NCBI RefSeq assembly: GCF_030272615.1
Contig: NC_081406.1
Span: 172,866,861-172,930,860 of the forward strand
Reading direction: 5' to 3'
DNA: 64,000 bases
Source: Cryptomeria japonica
Lineage: Eukaryota > Streptophyta > Pinopsida > Cupressales > Cupressaceae
How positions within the stretch are numbered: the first letter of the stretch is position 1; every line of letters begins with the position of its first letter. Below are positions 11,449 through 22,080 of this stretch, in pieces. Under the pieces are notes generated by a model. The model searched no databases. It had not been told where the DNA came from and saw only the letters and a program-made list of their open reading frames with translations. A program made the translations under genes and the position numbers.

Positions 11449-12060
11449 CTAAGATACCAGTTCTTGTCTAAAGAGGTTGGGTCCGGGTCCTTGTTCTTGC
11501 CCGGTCCTAGTCCAAGCTTGGTTCTCCCTGGGTTCCACCCGGGTCCTGCCCAGGTGGCTGGGTTCTCTTTGGGCAAGGCCTACAGAGAACCCACTTGGGT
11601 GGAACCAAGGGAGAATCCGGGCAGACGCGGGAGAACCAAGGCCTGTAGGTTCCAAAAAATGGGGCCCACGGGTAATAAAAGACCAAAAAACAATAAAAGA
11701 ACACCTTTTTTAATATTTTCTTAACATCTAAACCCTAATTTCCCCCCTTATGATGCATGAAATGTATCAAAACATTCATTCAACTCATTTCATTTGCATT
11801 TTAAAATTCTGTAAGTTATATCATTGTAATAATAACATTGTATATTTCATATCTGTATGGATTGTATCATTGTAATAATCAATAATGGTAATGATAGTTT
11901 ATAAATTATATAATTATATTTTATAATTTTAATGTTTGAACATATATATATATATATCTGTGTGTGTGTACGAACATACCCGCATTCAGACCCAAGGATT
12001 TTATTTTATTTTGCCGAATCCGTACCTGTAGCTGTACCTGTACCCGAATTGGTAACTTAG
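11449..12060. mobile_element. Non-autonomous hAT-like element (612 bp)
   Basis: Imperfect 10-bp terminal inverted repeats (CTAAGATACC at the left; CTAAGTTACC read inward from the right) are flanked by an 8-bp target duplication, GTCCACAC (11441-11448) and GTCTACAC (12061-12068). The target is the copia integrase HTDLCGPMQ codons, whose frame is continuous without the insert. Eight-base duplications and GGGTAC/GGGTCC-rich subterminal repeats suit the hAT superfamily. It encodes no transposase. The left half is strikingly GC-rich (11465-11660) and the right half AT-rich with an AT/GT microsatellite at 11943-11970. Confidence 0.75.
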
Positions 12061-12300
12061 GTCTACACAAATCAGTGTGCACAATCTCCAATGGAGCTTT
12101 TGCTCTGTATGAGGCTCCAGAAACAAATTTCTCTATGTGATGCATTTGCAAGAATGCAACTTTCATATGAGCTTGTTGGTTGTTGAATACTGGGCAACCC
12201 TTTCACCATGTGCTTCTTTTGCAACAAATCTAGATCACCAAAATGCAAATGGCCATACCTCAAATGTCACAACCAGGATTCATCTAAATTCTTAATGTTA
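12061..12300 (-). pseudogene. copia GAG-pre-integrase and integrase start (element 2)
   Basis: The translation shows MRYGHLHFGDLDLLQKKHMVKGLP, the conserved pre-integrase histidine region. A second frame (11921-12166) carries the APLEIVHTDLC integrase start. The integrase motif is cut after HTDLC by the 612-bp element at 11449-12060, and the same codons reappear on its other side. Confidence 0.82.
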
Positions 12301-12479
12301 TAAGCATTCAAAGAGTTGGATAATTCATTTCTTATTGCAAGTGGAAACATCCTATTTTTTTTTGTCATCTCTACTCCTGTTATCAGCTGCTTACTCGGAT
12401 ACTTCTCAATGATTGTACATACCTCATTTTTTGAAGAACACTATACCTTTTTCAATCAGCTGTCCAATGCTCAACAAAT

Positions 12480-13720
12480 TGCATTTTAAACAAGGTACAT
12501 AATACACATCACCGATGCTTTTGCTTTCACCATTGTTTGGTATACACAACAATCACTCCTTTACCATTAACACTATATCATTACCAAGCTTTACCTCGAA
12601 GTGAATACTGGTGTCCAAATTGGTGAACAACTCTTTGTTTCCAGTCATATGATTGCTTGCTCCACTATCCAAAAGCCAAACATTGTTGGAAATTTTCTGA
12701 GCCACTTTACAAGTCAAAAACACAGGTTTATGATTTTCTTCGGATTCCTCTGTGATGTGTGCAGATTGCTTGCCAGCATCTGCTTGTTTATTCGAACACT
12801 TGTTAGCAAAATGACCACACTTTTTGCAATTATAGCATCAAACTTTTGATTTATCAAACCTTTGGTTTCCTTGTTGCCAATTTCTATTGTTACTCCCCCT
12901 CAAGTTAGAAGGGTTCCTTTGATATTTATCTTCAGATTCTGAATCAATTCTACTGTCTCTTTGATTAACAATTATGCTTACTCTTCCATTGTTACTAGAC
13001 CTTCCTCTGCCATTGCCTATACCTCTTGTAACTAGGAGCTGAGTTTTGAAGGCATTCTCCGATGGATTATCATCATATCTAGTCAACCTAGACTCATGTG
13101 CAATAAGAGGCCAGTTTTCATCAATTTGCATTTGACTGATGTCTTTAATCTCTTCTATGGGCACAACTACATCTTCAAATTTCTTTGGCAAACATTCTGA
13201 GAACTTTTTCAATCACTCTCTTATCTGAGAGGTCATCTCCATATTGTCTCAACTAATTAACAATATTCATGATTTGAGTCATAAATCTCTCCACAGTCTC
13301 ACTGCCCTTAATTTTCAGCTTCTCAAAATCTCACCTCAAGTTCTCCAACTTGACATTCTTCACCTTGGATACACCCTGGTAACAAGTTTCAAGAGTGTCC
13401 GAAGCCTTCGTAGACTGCACTAGAAACCTTTGGAAATATGATGTCATCTAATCCTTTCTGAATAAGACCAAGAGCTTTATTATATTCTTTTTGTTCTTTT
13501 TCAATAGATTTCGGTCAGCATTTGATAGGGCCAACTCTGATGCCTGGTCAACTGGTTCTGGATATCTGTAAGTGACAAATCCCCAAAGATCATGAGCCCG
13601 GAGTAATGTTCTCATTTTCATAGACCGAAAATCATAATTTTTCTGTGTCAAAATGGGAACCTGTGATTGAACGATAGTGTTTGAAGCTATTTTACTTCAA
13701 ATTTCATATAGCTATAGTCT
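12480..13720 (-). pseudogene. copia gag-protease remnant (element 2)
   Basis: A 124-codon open stretch (12838-13212) carries a UBN2-like gag C-terminus (ECLPKKFEDVVVPIEEIKDI) and an Asn/Arg-rich linker. A stop immediately precedes the CCHC knuckle at about 12797-12836 (CYNCKKCGHFANKC). A protease motif follows at about 12640-12690 (LLDSGASNHMTG). Upstream gag codons can be read to about 13700 with several stops and shifts. The gag knuckle binds RNA and the protease would process Gag-Pol; neither could be expressed. Confidence 0.85.
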
Positions 13721-13765
13721 TCATACAACAAGTAGCTCTCTCCCTAAATCACTGTGATATCAATC

Positions 13766-14004
13766 TGTGGGAAGCAGGGGAATAAAAACCAAAACAGTTT
13801 TGAAAAAACAGAACACCAAAACAGAGTATTGAAGAAACAAAACCGAGCATATATGTTATTAAACATAATGGAGCATGCTGCATCATTCAAAATACTTTTA
13901 TTGATTGAAAAATAACAAATACACATATAGAACTCTAGAGAGTTCTTTGAAGGTCTGAAATCGCTGATCAAAAAGGAATTACCACCGAGAGTTATACACC
14001 AACA
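13766..14004 (-). repeat. 5' LTR of the second copia element
   Basis: About 239 bp, with plus-strand ends TGTGGGAAGC and ACACCAACA. Just inside, 13750-13763 (minus strand TTGATATCACAGTGA) resembles a decayed initiator-Met primer site. Its outer edge joins block U at 14005. There is no partner LTR, so the ends rest on the TG/CA rule and the paralogous flank. Confidence 0.65.
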
Positions 14005-14222
14005 TATATTTTAACAAAACTCTCACATTGTATATGATGATTTTATAAATCTCCTTGTCAAACAATTCAACTCCAAATTTAACAAAACTCTCACATTGAT
14101 TATTTTCGTAAATCTCTTGACAAATAATTGAACTTTTAAAATTTCCCAATGCAAAAATTGTATTTTGACATTAAAAAGTTGCCAAATTTGGTAAAATTTA
14201 CTAGGAACATTCCTATTAAAGG

Positions 14223-14357
14223 TGTTGAGACATGGACCAGATATGACTTGAACCTAGGACCTTCCATACGCTGCTGGAGTGCTCTACCACTGAGCTACTG
14301 GCCCCTCTTTGACCAGTCCATTGTCGGTCCGAGTGTGGCTTATTTCCAACACCAACA
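14223..14357 (-). repeat. TRIM 3' LTR
   Basis: 135 bp, the partner of 14422-14556. A run of seven C plus TTAA just inside it on the plus strand is the polypurine tract of the minus-strand element. Confidence 0.9.
14234..14304 (-). other. tRNA-like sequence in the TRIM 3' LTR
   Basis: This is the second copy of the same fold: acceptor GGGCCAG / CTGGTCC, D arm GCTC...GAGC, T loop TTCAAGT. The T stem is weakened by substitutions. Box A is retained (TAGCTCAGTGGTAGAGC) and is closer to canonical than in the other LTR. Confidence 0.7.
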
Positions 14358-14409
14358 CCCCCCCTTAAGCCACACCTCTCATGTGCTTGGGGCTCCTAGC
14401 CTGGACCTA

Positions 14410-14421
14410 GCTCTGATACCA
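14410..14421 (-). other. TRIM primer binding site
   Basis: The minus strand reads TGGTATCAGAGC, identical to the primer site of the copia element at 7568-7579, and directly abuts the 5' LTR. Confidence 0.92.
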
Positions 14422-14556
14422 TGTTGAGACATGGACCAGCTAGGACTCGAACCTAGGACCTTCCATATGCTACTGGAGTGCTCAACCATTGAGCTACTGG
14501 CCCCTCTTGGACCAGTCCATTGTCGGTCTGAGTGTGGCTTATTTCCAACACCAACA
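14422..14556 (-). repeat. TRIM 5' LTR
   Basis: 135 bp. On the minus strand it begins TGTTGGTGTTGG and ends TGTCTCAACA, and the primer site follows with no spacer. It contains the better-preserved tRNA-like copy. Confidence 0.9.
14433..14503 (-). other. tRNA-like sequence in the TRIM 5' LTR
   Basis: On the minus strand a 7-bp acceptor stem forms (GGGCCAG with CTGGTCC, one wobble). A D arm follows (GCTC AATGGTT GAGC) within a box A-like TAGCTCAATGGTTGAGC. A perfect 5-bp T arm (CTAGG TTCGAGT CCTAG) contains box B GGTTCGAGTCC. The anticodon arm is degenerate (TCCA / TGGA with an 8-base loop containing AGC), and no CCA-ready discriminator is evident. It is not a working tRNA gene; it resembles a tRNA-derived internal pol III promoter. 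Confidence 0.75.
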
Positions 14557-15559
14557 AATGGATTATATACCATCTATTGGGGATTTTGAAATTTAATAAT
14601 TTTTAATAAATCTTGATGAGTTGGATAGTTATTTCAAGGATTTTAATGGATACAATAAATGATTTTATTCTAAAATGACAAGAATTTTTTTAGCTCAAAG
14701 ACGATTGAGCACCTTTTTGTTTAGGAGATACTCAACACATGGGTTTTAGTGCAAAAGTTCAAAAATTTGACAAATTCAAAAGCGGGGCGAACAAGATCTC
14801 ACATTTTGAAATTTAGACATTGAAACCTAAAACATGGTCTAAGGTCTAAGGTTCAAGATATAGATTTCTCAGTCTAGGGTTGATGGTGCAAAGTTAGTGT
14901 TCTAGGAGTCCAATATCTGTTGTGTAGGGTCCAATATGTTATTTTCAAGATCTGTAGTCTTGGGTCGTATGGTTCAAGTTATAGCTTTCCTAGTCTAATA
15001 CCTAAGGTGCAAGGTCATTGGTCCAAGAGTCTATTGTCCTTAGTATAGGGTTCAATATTTTAAGTTTAGGATCTGTGGCTTTCAATATAAGTTGTAAGGG
15101 CTATGGTTAATGTTTTAGGTTTCAATATGTGAATTCTAAGATGTGGGATTGTCAGTCCCATTTTCAAAGTCATCAAATTTTAAACTTACATTAAAACCCT
15201 TGTGTTTGAGTATCTCTTAAATAGAAGGGTTGCCAATCACCTTGAAATTTTGAATCTTGTTATTTTAGAATACAATCATTTATTGAATGAAGCACACCTA
15301 AAACTATATTGTGTAAACTATTTTTAGGTCTCGGATCTTGTTTCTAAGGGTTGAAACCTAAAATCAGATTGTGCATGGTGGACCCTATATCTTTCATTCC
15401 AAATGCTAGACTAAAAAACTTTCACCCTTCTACAACATGTCCTAAATTTGAGATTCTAAACCTTGGATAATTGACATTGCACCTAAGATTGGAAACCATT
15501 GATCATGATGCTCAACCTATTTGTACCCAAGATCCTATAGACTTTTCTATGGACATTAT

Positions 15560-16150
15560 ACCTTGGAGCATGGACTGATTTTTCTTAATTCTCTCATATT
15601 ATCTATCTTTTCCCCCTCTCTATGTAGGTTTACTTATTTTTCTTTTTCTCTGTGCCCTTTGTGACTAGTTTATATTAACTCAGAATATCTCTTTATTTTT
15701 ATTTCTTTTTGTCTTCCTTTCCTTTTTATTTCTCTGTCTCCCATTTTCATCTCTTGTAATGTTTATGTTTTTATTTGTACGTTTAGTATCATTTAATCCT
15801 TCTTTTACTCTACCATCTCTTTTTCTGTATTAGTTAATCTTTTTTATTTTTGTTTCTCATTTTTTGAAGTCTTCTTTTCTATTATTTTAGCAGCCCTTTC
15901 TCTCTCACGAACTCATTTATTATTTATTCTTTACGTTTCATTTCATTTATTTGCTTTTTTTCTTATTTCTCTAATCTCCTTTTGTTAACTTTTTTCTCTT
16001 CCGCTTTCTATACCTATTTCTCTCTTTATTAATCTTTCTTTTTTAAGATGTTGTTATATATCTATCTTATTTGCCTTATTTTGGTTAACTCAATTTATGA
16101 TGTTTCCTTATTGTACTTTCTCTTTGGCTTTTGTCTTGATAAATATTCAT
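15560..16150. repeat. Pyrimidine-rich tract Y, copy 1
   Basis: About 600 bases of TTTCTTTT / TCTCTTTTTATTT-type sequence that follows block U. It is homologous to 20040-20805 and 35330-35870 in order of words (AATCTTTTT, TTTGTTTCTC, TCTCTCATG...TTCATT). It has no supported coding sequence. Confidence 0.65.
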
Positions 16151-19100
16151 TGGCTAGTCATCTATAAAAAGATTCTTTGAACCATATAACTCATCATTTA
16201 GTACATCATCAAGATTTTGTTCATCACTACCCGAGTCGTCTTTTATAAATGCCCAATCTTCTTAACTGTATATATGAATATAAAACAAGTGCTACTGCTT
16301 TTATCATCTCCTCCATCTGATATATCTGCATTACTTTTTCCGGGAACAAGTATAAAAGTGATGCTATTTACAAAAACACATTATTTGTTAAGCTGTGTAT
16401 ATTTTTTGCTGCTAAAATGTGCTTGGCGAGAATTTTCATATTTGAACTTGCTCGATATGCATCGGAATAACACAAACAATGCATATATTTATTCGGCAAT
16501 CAATTTCTTTTCCAATTTCTATGAATCATAAACAACACATCACCAATCCTTTACTTTGATAATCCGTAGTTAGCTTGTTGGTGCTAAATTGATAATAAAT
16601 ATACACATCTTCAATTCCATGATCTAGTCGAGTGTTTTTATATCCTTGTGAGGCTTTAGAGCTTATTGTATCATCAATACTCCTCTAACTCCCATGGTGA
16701 GACATTTCTGTGGAAGATGAATGAATTTCTAGGTCATCCACATCTTTATAATCAATCTCAAAAGGTGTCCTTCTGCCTATTTGGACTATTTCTAGCTCCG
16801 AGATTAAGTTGTGTTTTATATTTGCTAACTGAAGTATAGAGATTGTTTGGTATTAATTAACGATAAGCCCACTTCAAAAGACAACTCTGCATGTATCTCC
16901 GACAATCAATAGAGTTGGTGCAACTTTTATTATCATATGATCCTTCCAATCAATTTATTCTACATTAGACTTCAATCGATGCTGATCAACAACGAACCTA
17001 GTTAAACAGACCTTAGATATGTTTTCTTTAGCATCATTTACTTTAATAGAATCTTCATGATCAATTAGTTTATTCACTTTGAAAGGCAATGCATGCAAGT
17101 GAGCTTCCATGGTATTTCAAGAGAACAAATATCTTCGAGGTTTTTTTTGGAATCAGAACACATTTCTTCTCAACGCCTCTATATTTCGCACATAAATCTG
17201 CCACAGTATTGAACATCGAAAAATCTTTTAAAAACCCTCATTTAGTTTATGTCTAGATGGAAGTTCATGCTTTGTTCGGAGGGCTCTCTTTTAACACAGG
17301 TGCTGAGGATATTGGGAAAAGTCTTAAAGTCCTTCAAACGAATATGTTTTGTGGATATCCTCAAACATTTCTTTTTGGCAATTTGTTAAATATCCTGCGG
17401 CCTGTCCCTGTTTCACATTTAGAAATTTAGGCCTTTCTTCAAAATCCTAGCTCAATGCATGTACTCAACTATCGGCGGCACAAACCCAACCACAACCTCC
17501 GTAGGCACATTTAGCAGTAGTGAATCACTAACTCCTATGTGGGTGTCCCAACCAACAGTGCACACACACTAAAATAAAACAAATTTAAAGTACTTTTAGA
17601 TTACAACGGCTAGTTATTCAGAATGTTCAGACTATAATTAACTGTTCGCAGTACGTTTCACAGTGTTACGCCGAAATGCCATTGATTCAATGATTTTAGA
17701 ATCTTTGATTTATAAATGTTATTATGTTGTTATGATTTATAACATTATTCTTGTCTTATAATGTTATATAAATATATAATTGATGAATATATTTAAAATT
17801 ATATATATATATATATATACCCTATCATTGATTGCTGTGGAAAAAATCGCTTCGGAAACCTGTTTCCCTGCCCCCGTTTTGAAAACTCGGGGTAACATGG
17901 GTTCAACATGAAGGGTATTTTTTTTCTGTGTCAAACATAGCTAAACTTAGATAAAAGCAAAAACTAAAATTAATACAAATCTGAACTCAGTCTAGAGCAA
18001 ACCAGAACATGATGGTGGTAATTGTAGAGTGCTTGAATCTCATTCTCTTTCTTTAATGTGATAGTCGAGGCTAACCTAGTGGTAATCTTTTCGTTGATAG
18101 GAAGAAGATTCGTAGCATTCACCAAAGAATGATACATGACTCTGATACTACATTGGGAATTTGGGCAGGGTTGAATAGAAGATTAAAATTATCTTCGAAT
18201 ATATATATGTGTGTGTGCGGGGCTATACATACACACATATATACTCACACACATATACTTAACAATTTCTCATATGTACTCACACATGTTAACAAATATT
18301 ATTAGAAATTGGTTATTAATTATTTTGAGTAGTTAAAACAACTTATATCTAAATTGTTAAATTAAATATTTTATAATAAAAGTAATAAAAATCTTGTATA
18401 TATTTATGTGATTTATATTGTGAATTGGAGCAAGTATTATTCCATACAAACTTTTTCGATTATGCTCTATGCAAATTTAAATTGGATCATAAAAGTGATG
18501 AAGTTGGGTTTAATGCATGTGATGATGATGGCTCTGTAATAGAAAACATGAAAATGGTGTTGAAGTATTGGCCAAATAGGGGAGTCCTTGAAAAATGTGT
18601 TCTCATGGCTGTAGAAATTGAGTGACTGGGAGAAGGCGGTCCTCGATACCTTGAGAAATCATTGATCTTTTCTTTGTTCTCTCTAAAATGGTTTAATTTG
18701 TCTGAGAGATATGACAAATATGCTAAGTGTTTGTTTGAGTTGTTAAAACAACTCGTATCTTTTAAGAATTTGTTACAAGAAATTGAAATCCTATATATAC
18801 TTATGTAACTAATTGAGTGACTCAGAAGAGAAACGCGGTCCTCTATACCTCAAGAAATCATCGATCTTTTCTTAGTGCCCTCTAAAATGGTTTAACTTGT
18901 GTAAAAGATATGAGAAATATGCTAAGTGTTTGTTTGAGTTGTTAAAACAACTTGTATCTTTAAGAAGTTGTTACAAGAAGTTTTATATAATATAGGATGG
19001 GAAATCCTATATATACTTATGAACCAATATTGTGTACTTGAAGCAAATTATTTTTACACAAATTTTAAGCCTCTATTTAGCTTTGCTCAAATTTCCAATA

Positions 19101-19540
19101 GTTAGTGTTATGTTTTATGCTCGTGATTATGTCAACTTTGTATTAGAAGAGGTAAAAATGGTTTTAGAATGTTGACTAAACAATAGAGTCTAGGGAAAAT
19201 ATACGCTTAGGATCCATTTGGGTGTAGAATTGAAGAGATTCAGAGGAAAATAAGGTTCTCGATACCTTGGGAACCTAAAATTTGTTGCTAGTTCCTATAT
19301 AATTCTTATAAGTAAATTAAAATGTTTGTGTAAGGGGCCAACCTATAAATACCAAGGCTTGTTGAGGTAGACCTTCCGACAAGTTCACATTTCTCCCAAC
19401 ACCTCTAACTTTTATTTTTAAAGATCTATTAAAATCAGGGGTTTTGAGGTTATTTTGAATAGTCATTGATCTCAGGTAGGGTAGGGATCTATAGAGATTT
19501 TCAATATTTTATTACAATTTGGATCTTAAAATATCGTAAG
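16150..19540. repeat. Block C, copy 1, with coding-like relics
   Basis: Homologous to 22040-25230 and 37020-42180. Minus-strand stretches translate to matching peptides in the copies (YGSKNLFIDD near 16150; ELEIVQIGRRTPFE near 16790; YLTNCQKEMFEDIHKTYSF near 17400), but stops abound. A plus-strand peptide (DEVGFNACDDDGSVIENMKM, 18499-18560) recurs at 24200. I do not recognise the protein. Simple AT and TG repeats lie at 17798-17820 and 18200-18255. Confidence 0.55.
17664..17897. mobile_element. Putative small inverted-repeat element
   Basis: The left edge GTGTTACGCCGA and the right edge TCGGGGTAACAT are imperfect inverted repeats. The sequence has no counterpart at this position in the block-C copies near 23640 and 41475. 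The right end strongly resembles 40877-40900. No clear target duplication was found, so the class is uncertain. Confidence 0.4.
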
Positions 19541-20050
19541 ATCTCAGATTGTTAGCCCCATTTTTAAACTAATCAAATTTTAAGCTTTTGCATTAAAACC
19601 CTTGTGTTGAGTATCTACTAAACAAAAGGGTCCCTAGTCATCTTGAAATTTTTAATCTCTTACTGTTTTCCAATAGAATCATTCATCGTGTCAGACAAAC
19701 CTAAAACTATTTTGTGCAACCTATTTTTAGGCCTTGGGTCTGATGTCTAAGTGCTGAAACCTAAAAATAGATTGTGCATGTTGAACCTTAGATCTTACAC
19801 TCCAAATGGTATTCGTAAAAACTTTCAGCTTTACTCTACATCCTAAATTTGATATCCTAAACCTTGGATAATGGACATTGGACTTAATATTTGAAACTGT
19901 TCATCTTGATCCATAACCTTTTTGTACCGAAGATCCTAGAGGCTTGACTATAGAAATTATACCTTGGTGCATGGACTATTAACCCTTTATTTTATAGTTT
20001 GTACTTTAGATCTTAGACCCTTGGATTCAACATTCTAAATGTCTCGGGTC
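19540..20050. repeat. Block U, copy 3 (3' part only)
   Basis: It begins at the GTTAGCCCCATTTTTAAACT word and continues through TTGGGTCT...GATGTCTAAG and ATGGACATTGGACTTAATAT. The first two thirds of the unit are missing. Confidence 0.7.
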
Positions 20051-22080
20051 CTATACATTTGTTGTGTTGTTTGCTCTTTTTTTTCTTGAGCCTCTCATCA
20101 TCTCTCTTTTTCCTCTCTCTAAGTTTATTTATTGTTCTTTTTCTGTCTTTTATGATTAGTTCATATTCTCTTTATTATTATTTCTTTTATGATTAGTTCA
20201 TATTCTCTTTATTATTATTTTTTGTCTTTCTTTCTTTTTTATTTCTCTTTCTGTCTCTCATTTTCATTTCTTGTAATCATTATGTTTTTCTGTGTATGTT
20301 TAATATCATTTAATCCTTATATTACTTTATTATCTCTAATTCGTTTTTAGTTAATCTTTTTTATTTTTGTTTCTCGTGTTTTTTTGTATCTTTTATGCTA
20401 TTATTTTATTAGCCTTTCTCTCTCATGTATTCATTCATTATTTATTTGCTTACCTTTTATTTATTTCATTTGTTCTTCATCTTATTTCTCTAGTTTGTTT
20501 TTGTTATTTTTTCTTTTCATTTTGATAAATGTAACTGTTTCTCTCTATATTTATTTATTAACTTGTTTCTATTTATCTATCTTATCTGTCTTGTTTTGGT
20601 TAATTAATGAGGTTGTTTCTTTATGTTAGCGTTTCTATTTGCCACTCTCTTTCTCCCCTTTCTTCTTATTTTTGTTTCCCTTTCTCTCTCTCGACTCCTT
20701 TGATTCTTATTGTTAGCTTTATTGTCTATGTTTCTTTTCTATTTTTATACTTTATTTCTTTCTGTTTTTCTTTCTATGATTAGTAGTCTTTGTTTCATGA
20801 GCACTCTCTGATCCGGGAGGATCTAGAAGACTTGACCTGCCCCTCTATTTTTCCTCTCCACCGCTAAGAGCTAGCAGATTTCTCGAATATGATAGGGGCC
20901 GAGTTGCTATTGAAAGTAATGAAGCCTATATTAAGGAGGTGGCAGTTTGAACCACCAACCTCCCCCTTATTGTTCATGCCTCACAACGGGTGCTTCCGCA
21001 CATACTTTGCTCATGGTGAAGCCTTAAAACAGATTTTGTTTGAAAACAAAGGCAGTCCGTGGAGGTAGGGCCCGACCTCCTTCATTTACACAAGATCAAA
21101 ACAATAATTAAAACCATACAAACCCGAAATTAAGGAGAGCCCATGTTATAATATTTTAAGCCATTATTAAAAGATTTTAAGGCTTGAATTAGGGTGTATG
21201 GAATATTTGTAAAAGATTATTGTTTTAACCCCATTTTAGCATATGAAATTGTATAGAAGGGGGAGTGTTTGCCTTGTAAAATCAATCAATTTTCATTGAG
21301 AGAAGAATTTAGAATTTCTCTTGAAAAGAAACTGGAGAACAAGAGACTTCATGATTTTTGTAAGCACAAAGGCATTTGTCAAATTGTCATACTCTTCTGT
21401 GTAATTGGGTTAAGAGGGAATTGAAGCCTAGCCCATGAAGAAGAGTACGCGAGTGTCTTTAGGTGCGAGAGACTTTAGGTGCGAGAGAAGACTATGAGAG
21501 ATGTTGCAAATTTGAAGCCTGGATGATGTAATAAGGCGGTTTATGCTTGGCGTCATCAATAAAGCGGTCCTACATTGAGAAGCGGACCCGGAGACATAGC
21601 TCATATTCAGCGAACTCCGTTATCAAGCTCGTGATCTCTCTTCTATCTTCTAATTCTCTTTTATTCGTTTCATTTTTTATTCCTTCTTTAAATTATTATT
21701 TAAAATTATCAATTTGTGCAAAGGATTAAGTGAACTTAGCTTTTGTATTTCAACGATTAAAAAAACATAACTATGCAATTCTATTGCGATCGGGAAAAAT
21801 CTGTAATTTAAATTAAGCACAATTTTATTTAGCCCTAATTACAAATCATTCTCAAACTTCCCTTTACTCATAAAGAAAACACTGCACTTTTTCTTTGACT
21901 TTTCTACTAAAAGATATTCTCATGATTACTTTAATCTTATTGTTACTTTCTTTGTTTGTATTTCTTTTTTATTTTTATACTTATTTCTTTCTATTTTTCT
22001 TTCTGTCATTAGTAATCTTTGTTCCATGAGCACTCTCACACTTCCCTCTATTGATAAAGAAAACACTACACTTTATATAT
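20040..22080. repeat. Tract Y, copy 2, with local duplication around a solo LTR
   Basis: Pyrimidine-rich sequence like 15560-16150. Its last part (TTTCTATTTTTATAC through GAGCACTCTC...AAAGAAAACACT) occurs twice: split around the solo LTR (about 20720-20808 plus 21849-21890) and intact at about 21960-22075. Confidence 0.65.
20809..21848. mobile_element. Solo LTR (1040 bp)
   Basis: The ends are TGATCCGGGA...ACAAATCA. The target duplication is CTCTC (20804-20808) versus TTCTC (21849-21853). The paralogous sequence at 22028 (GAGCACTCTCACACTTCCCT) gives the empty site. AATAAAG near 21558 could be a poly(A) signal. The GGAGGTAGGGCCCGACCTCC palindrome is at 21062-21081. Confidence 0.75.

Larger units (their letters stand above)
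9815..14004 (-). mobile_element. Second Ty1/copia element, 3'-truncated and deleted
   Basis: The minus-strand order is 5' LTR (13766-14004), degenerate primer site, gag, knuckle, protease, integrase, RT remnant, and RNase H start. Blocks A and U, adjacent to each other elsewhere (33185-35330), flank it, so it inserted between them. The 3' LTR and the RNase H end are missing, so the left boundary is a deletion junction (position approximate). A hAT-like element interrupts integrase at 11449-12060, and the RT active site is deleted near 10070. Confidence 0.85.
14223..14556 (-). mobile_element. TRIM: 334-bp miniature LTR retrotransposon with tRNA-like LTRs
   Basis: Two 135-bp LTRs (14223-14357 and 14422-14556; about nine differences by eye) flank only 64 bp of internal DNA. 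That 64 bp consists of a purine tract, a short spacer and a 12-base initiator-Met primer site. The target duplication is AAAGG (14218-14222) versus AATGG (14557-14561). The copy of the host repeat at 50801 reads straight through (ATTCCTAATAAAGGATTATG), confirming the insertion. The arrangement matches TRIM/SMART elements, which are moved by enzymes of other retrotransposons. Each LTR contains a 71-bp tRNA-like sequence on the same strand. Confidence 0.92.
14005..15560. repeat. Block U, copy 2 (full length, carries the TRIM)
   Basis: The unit starts with CACATTGTATATGATGAT and runs through the RNA-like words TGACAAATAATTGAAC, TAGGAACATTCC, GATTATATACCATC and TTTAGGAGATACTC, the GGTCTAAGG phrases, and ends in GGACATTG...ACCTTGGAGC. 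It is interrupted at 14223-14556. The copy at 50600-51890 preserves the uninterrupted sequence. It is non-coding. Confidence 0.8.

Noticed and set aside
11464-11724. Overlapping Gly/Pro-rich open frames on both strands
   Set aside because: They follow from GC-rich inverted GGGTCC repeats within the hAT-like element.
16217-16531. 104-codon plus-strand frame
   Set aside because: The paralogous block-C copies code, if anything, on the minus strand here and do not preserve this frame.
20384-20629. Hydrophobic 81-codon frame suggesting a membrane protein
   Set aside because: Product of the T-rich tract Y; the homologous tracts at 15560 and 35330 do not keep the frame.
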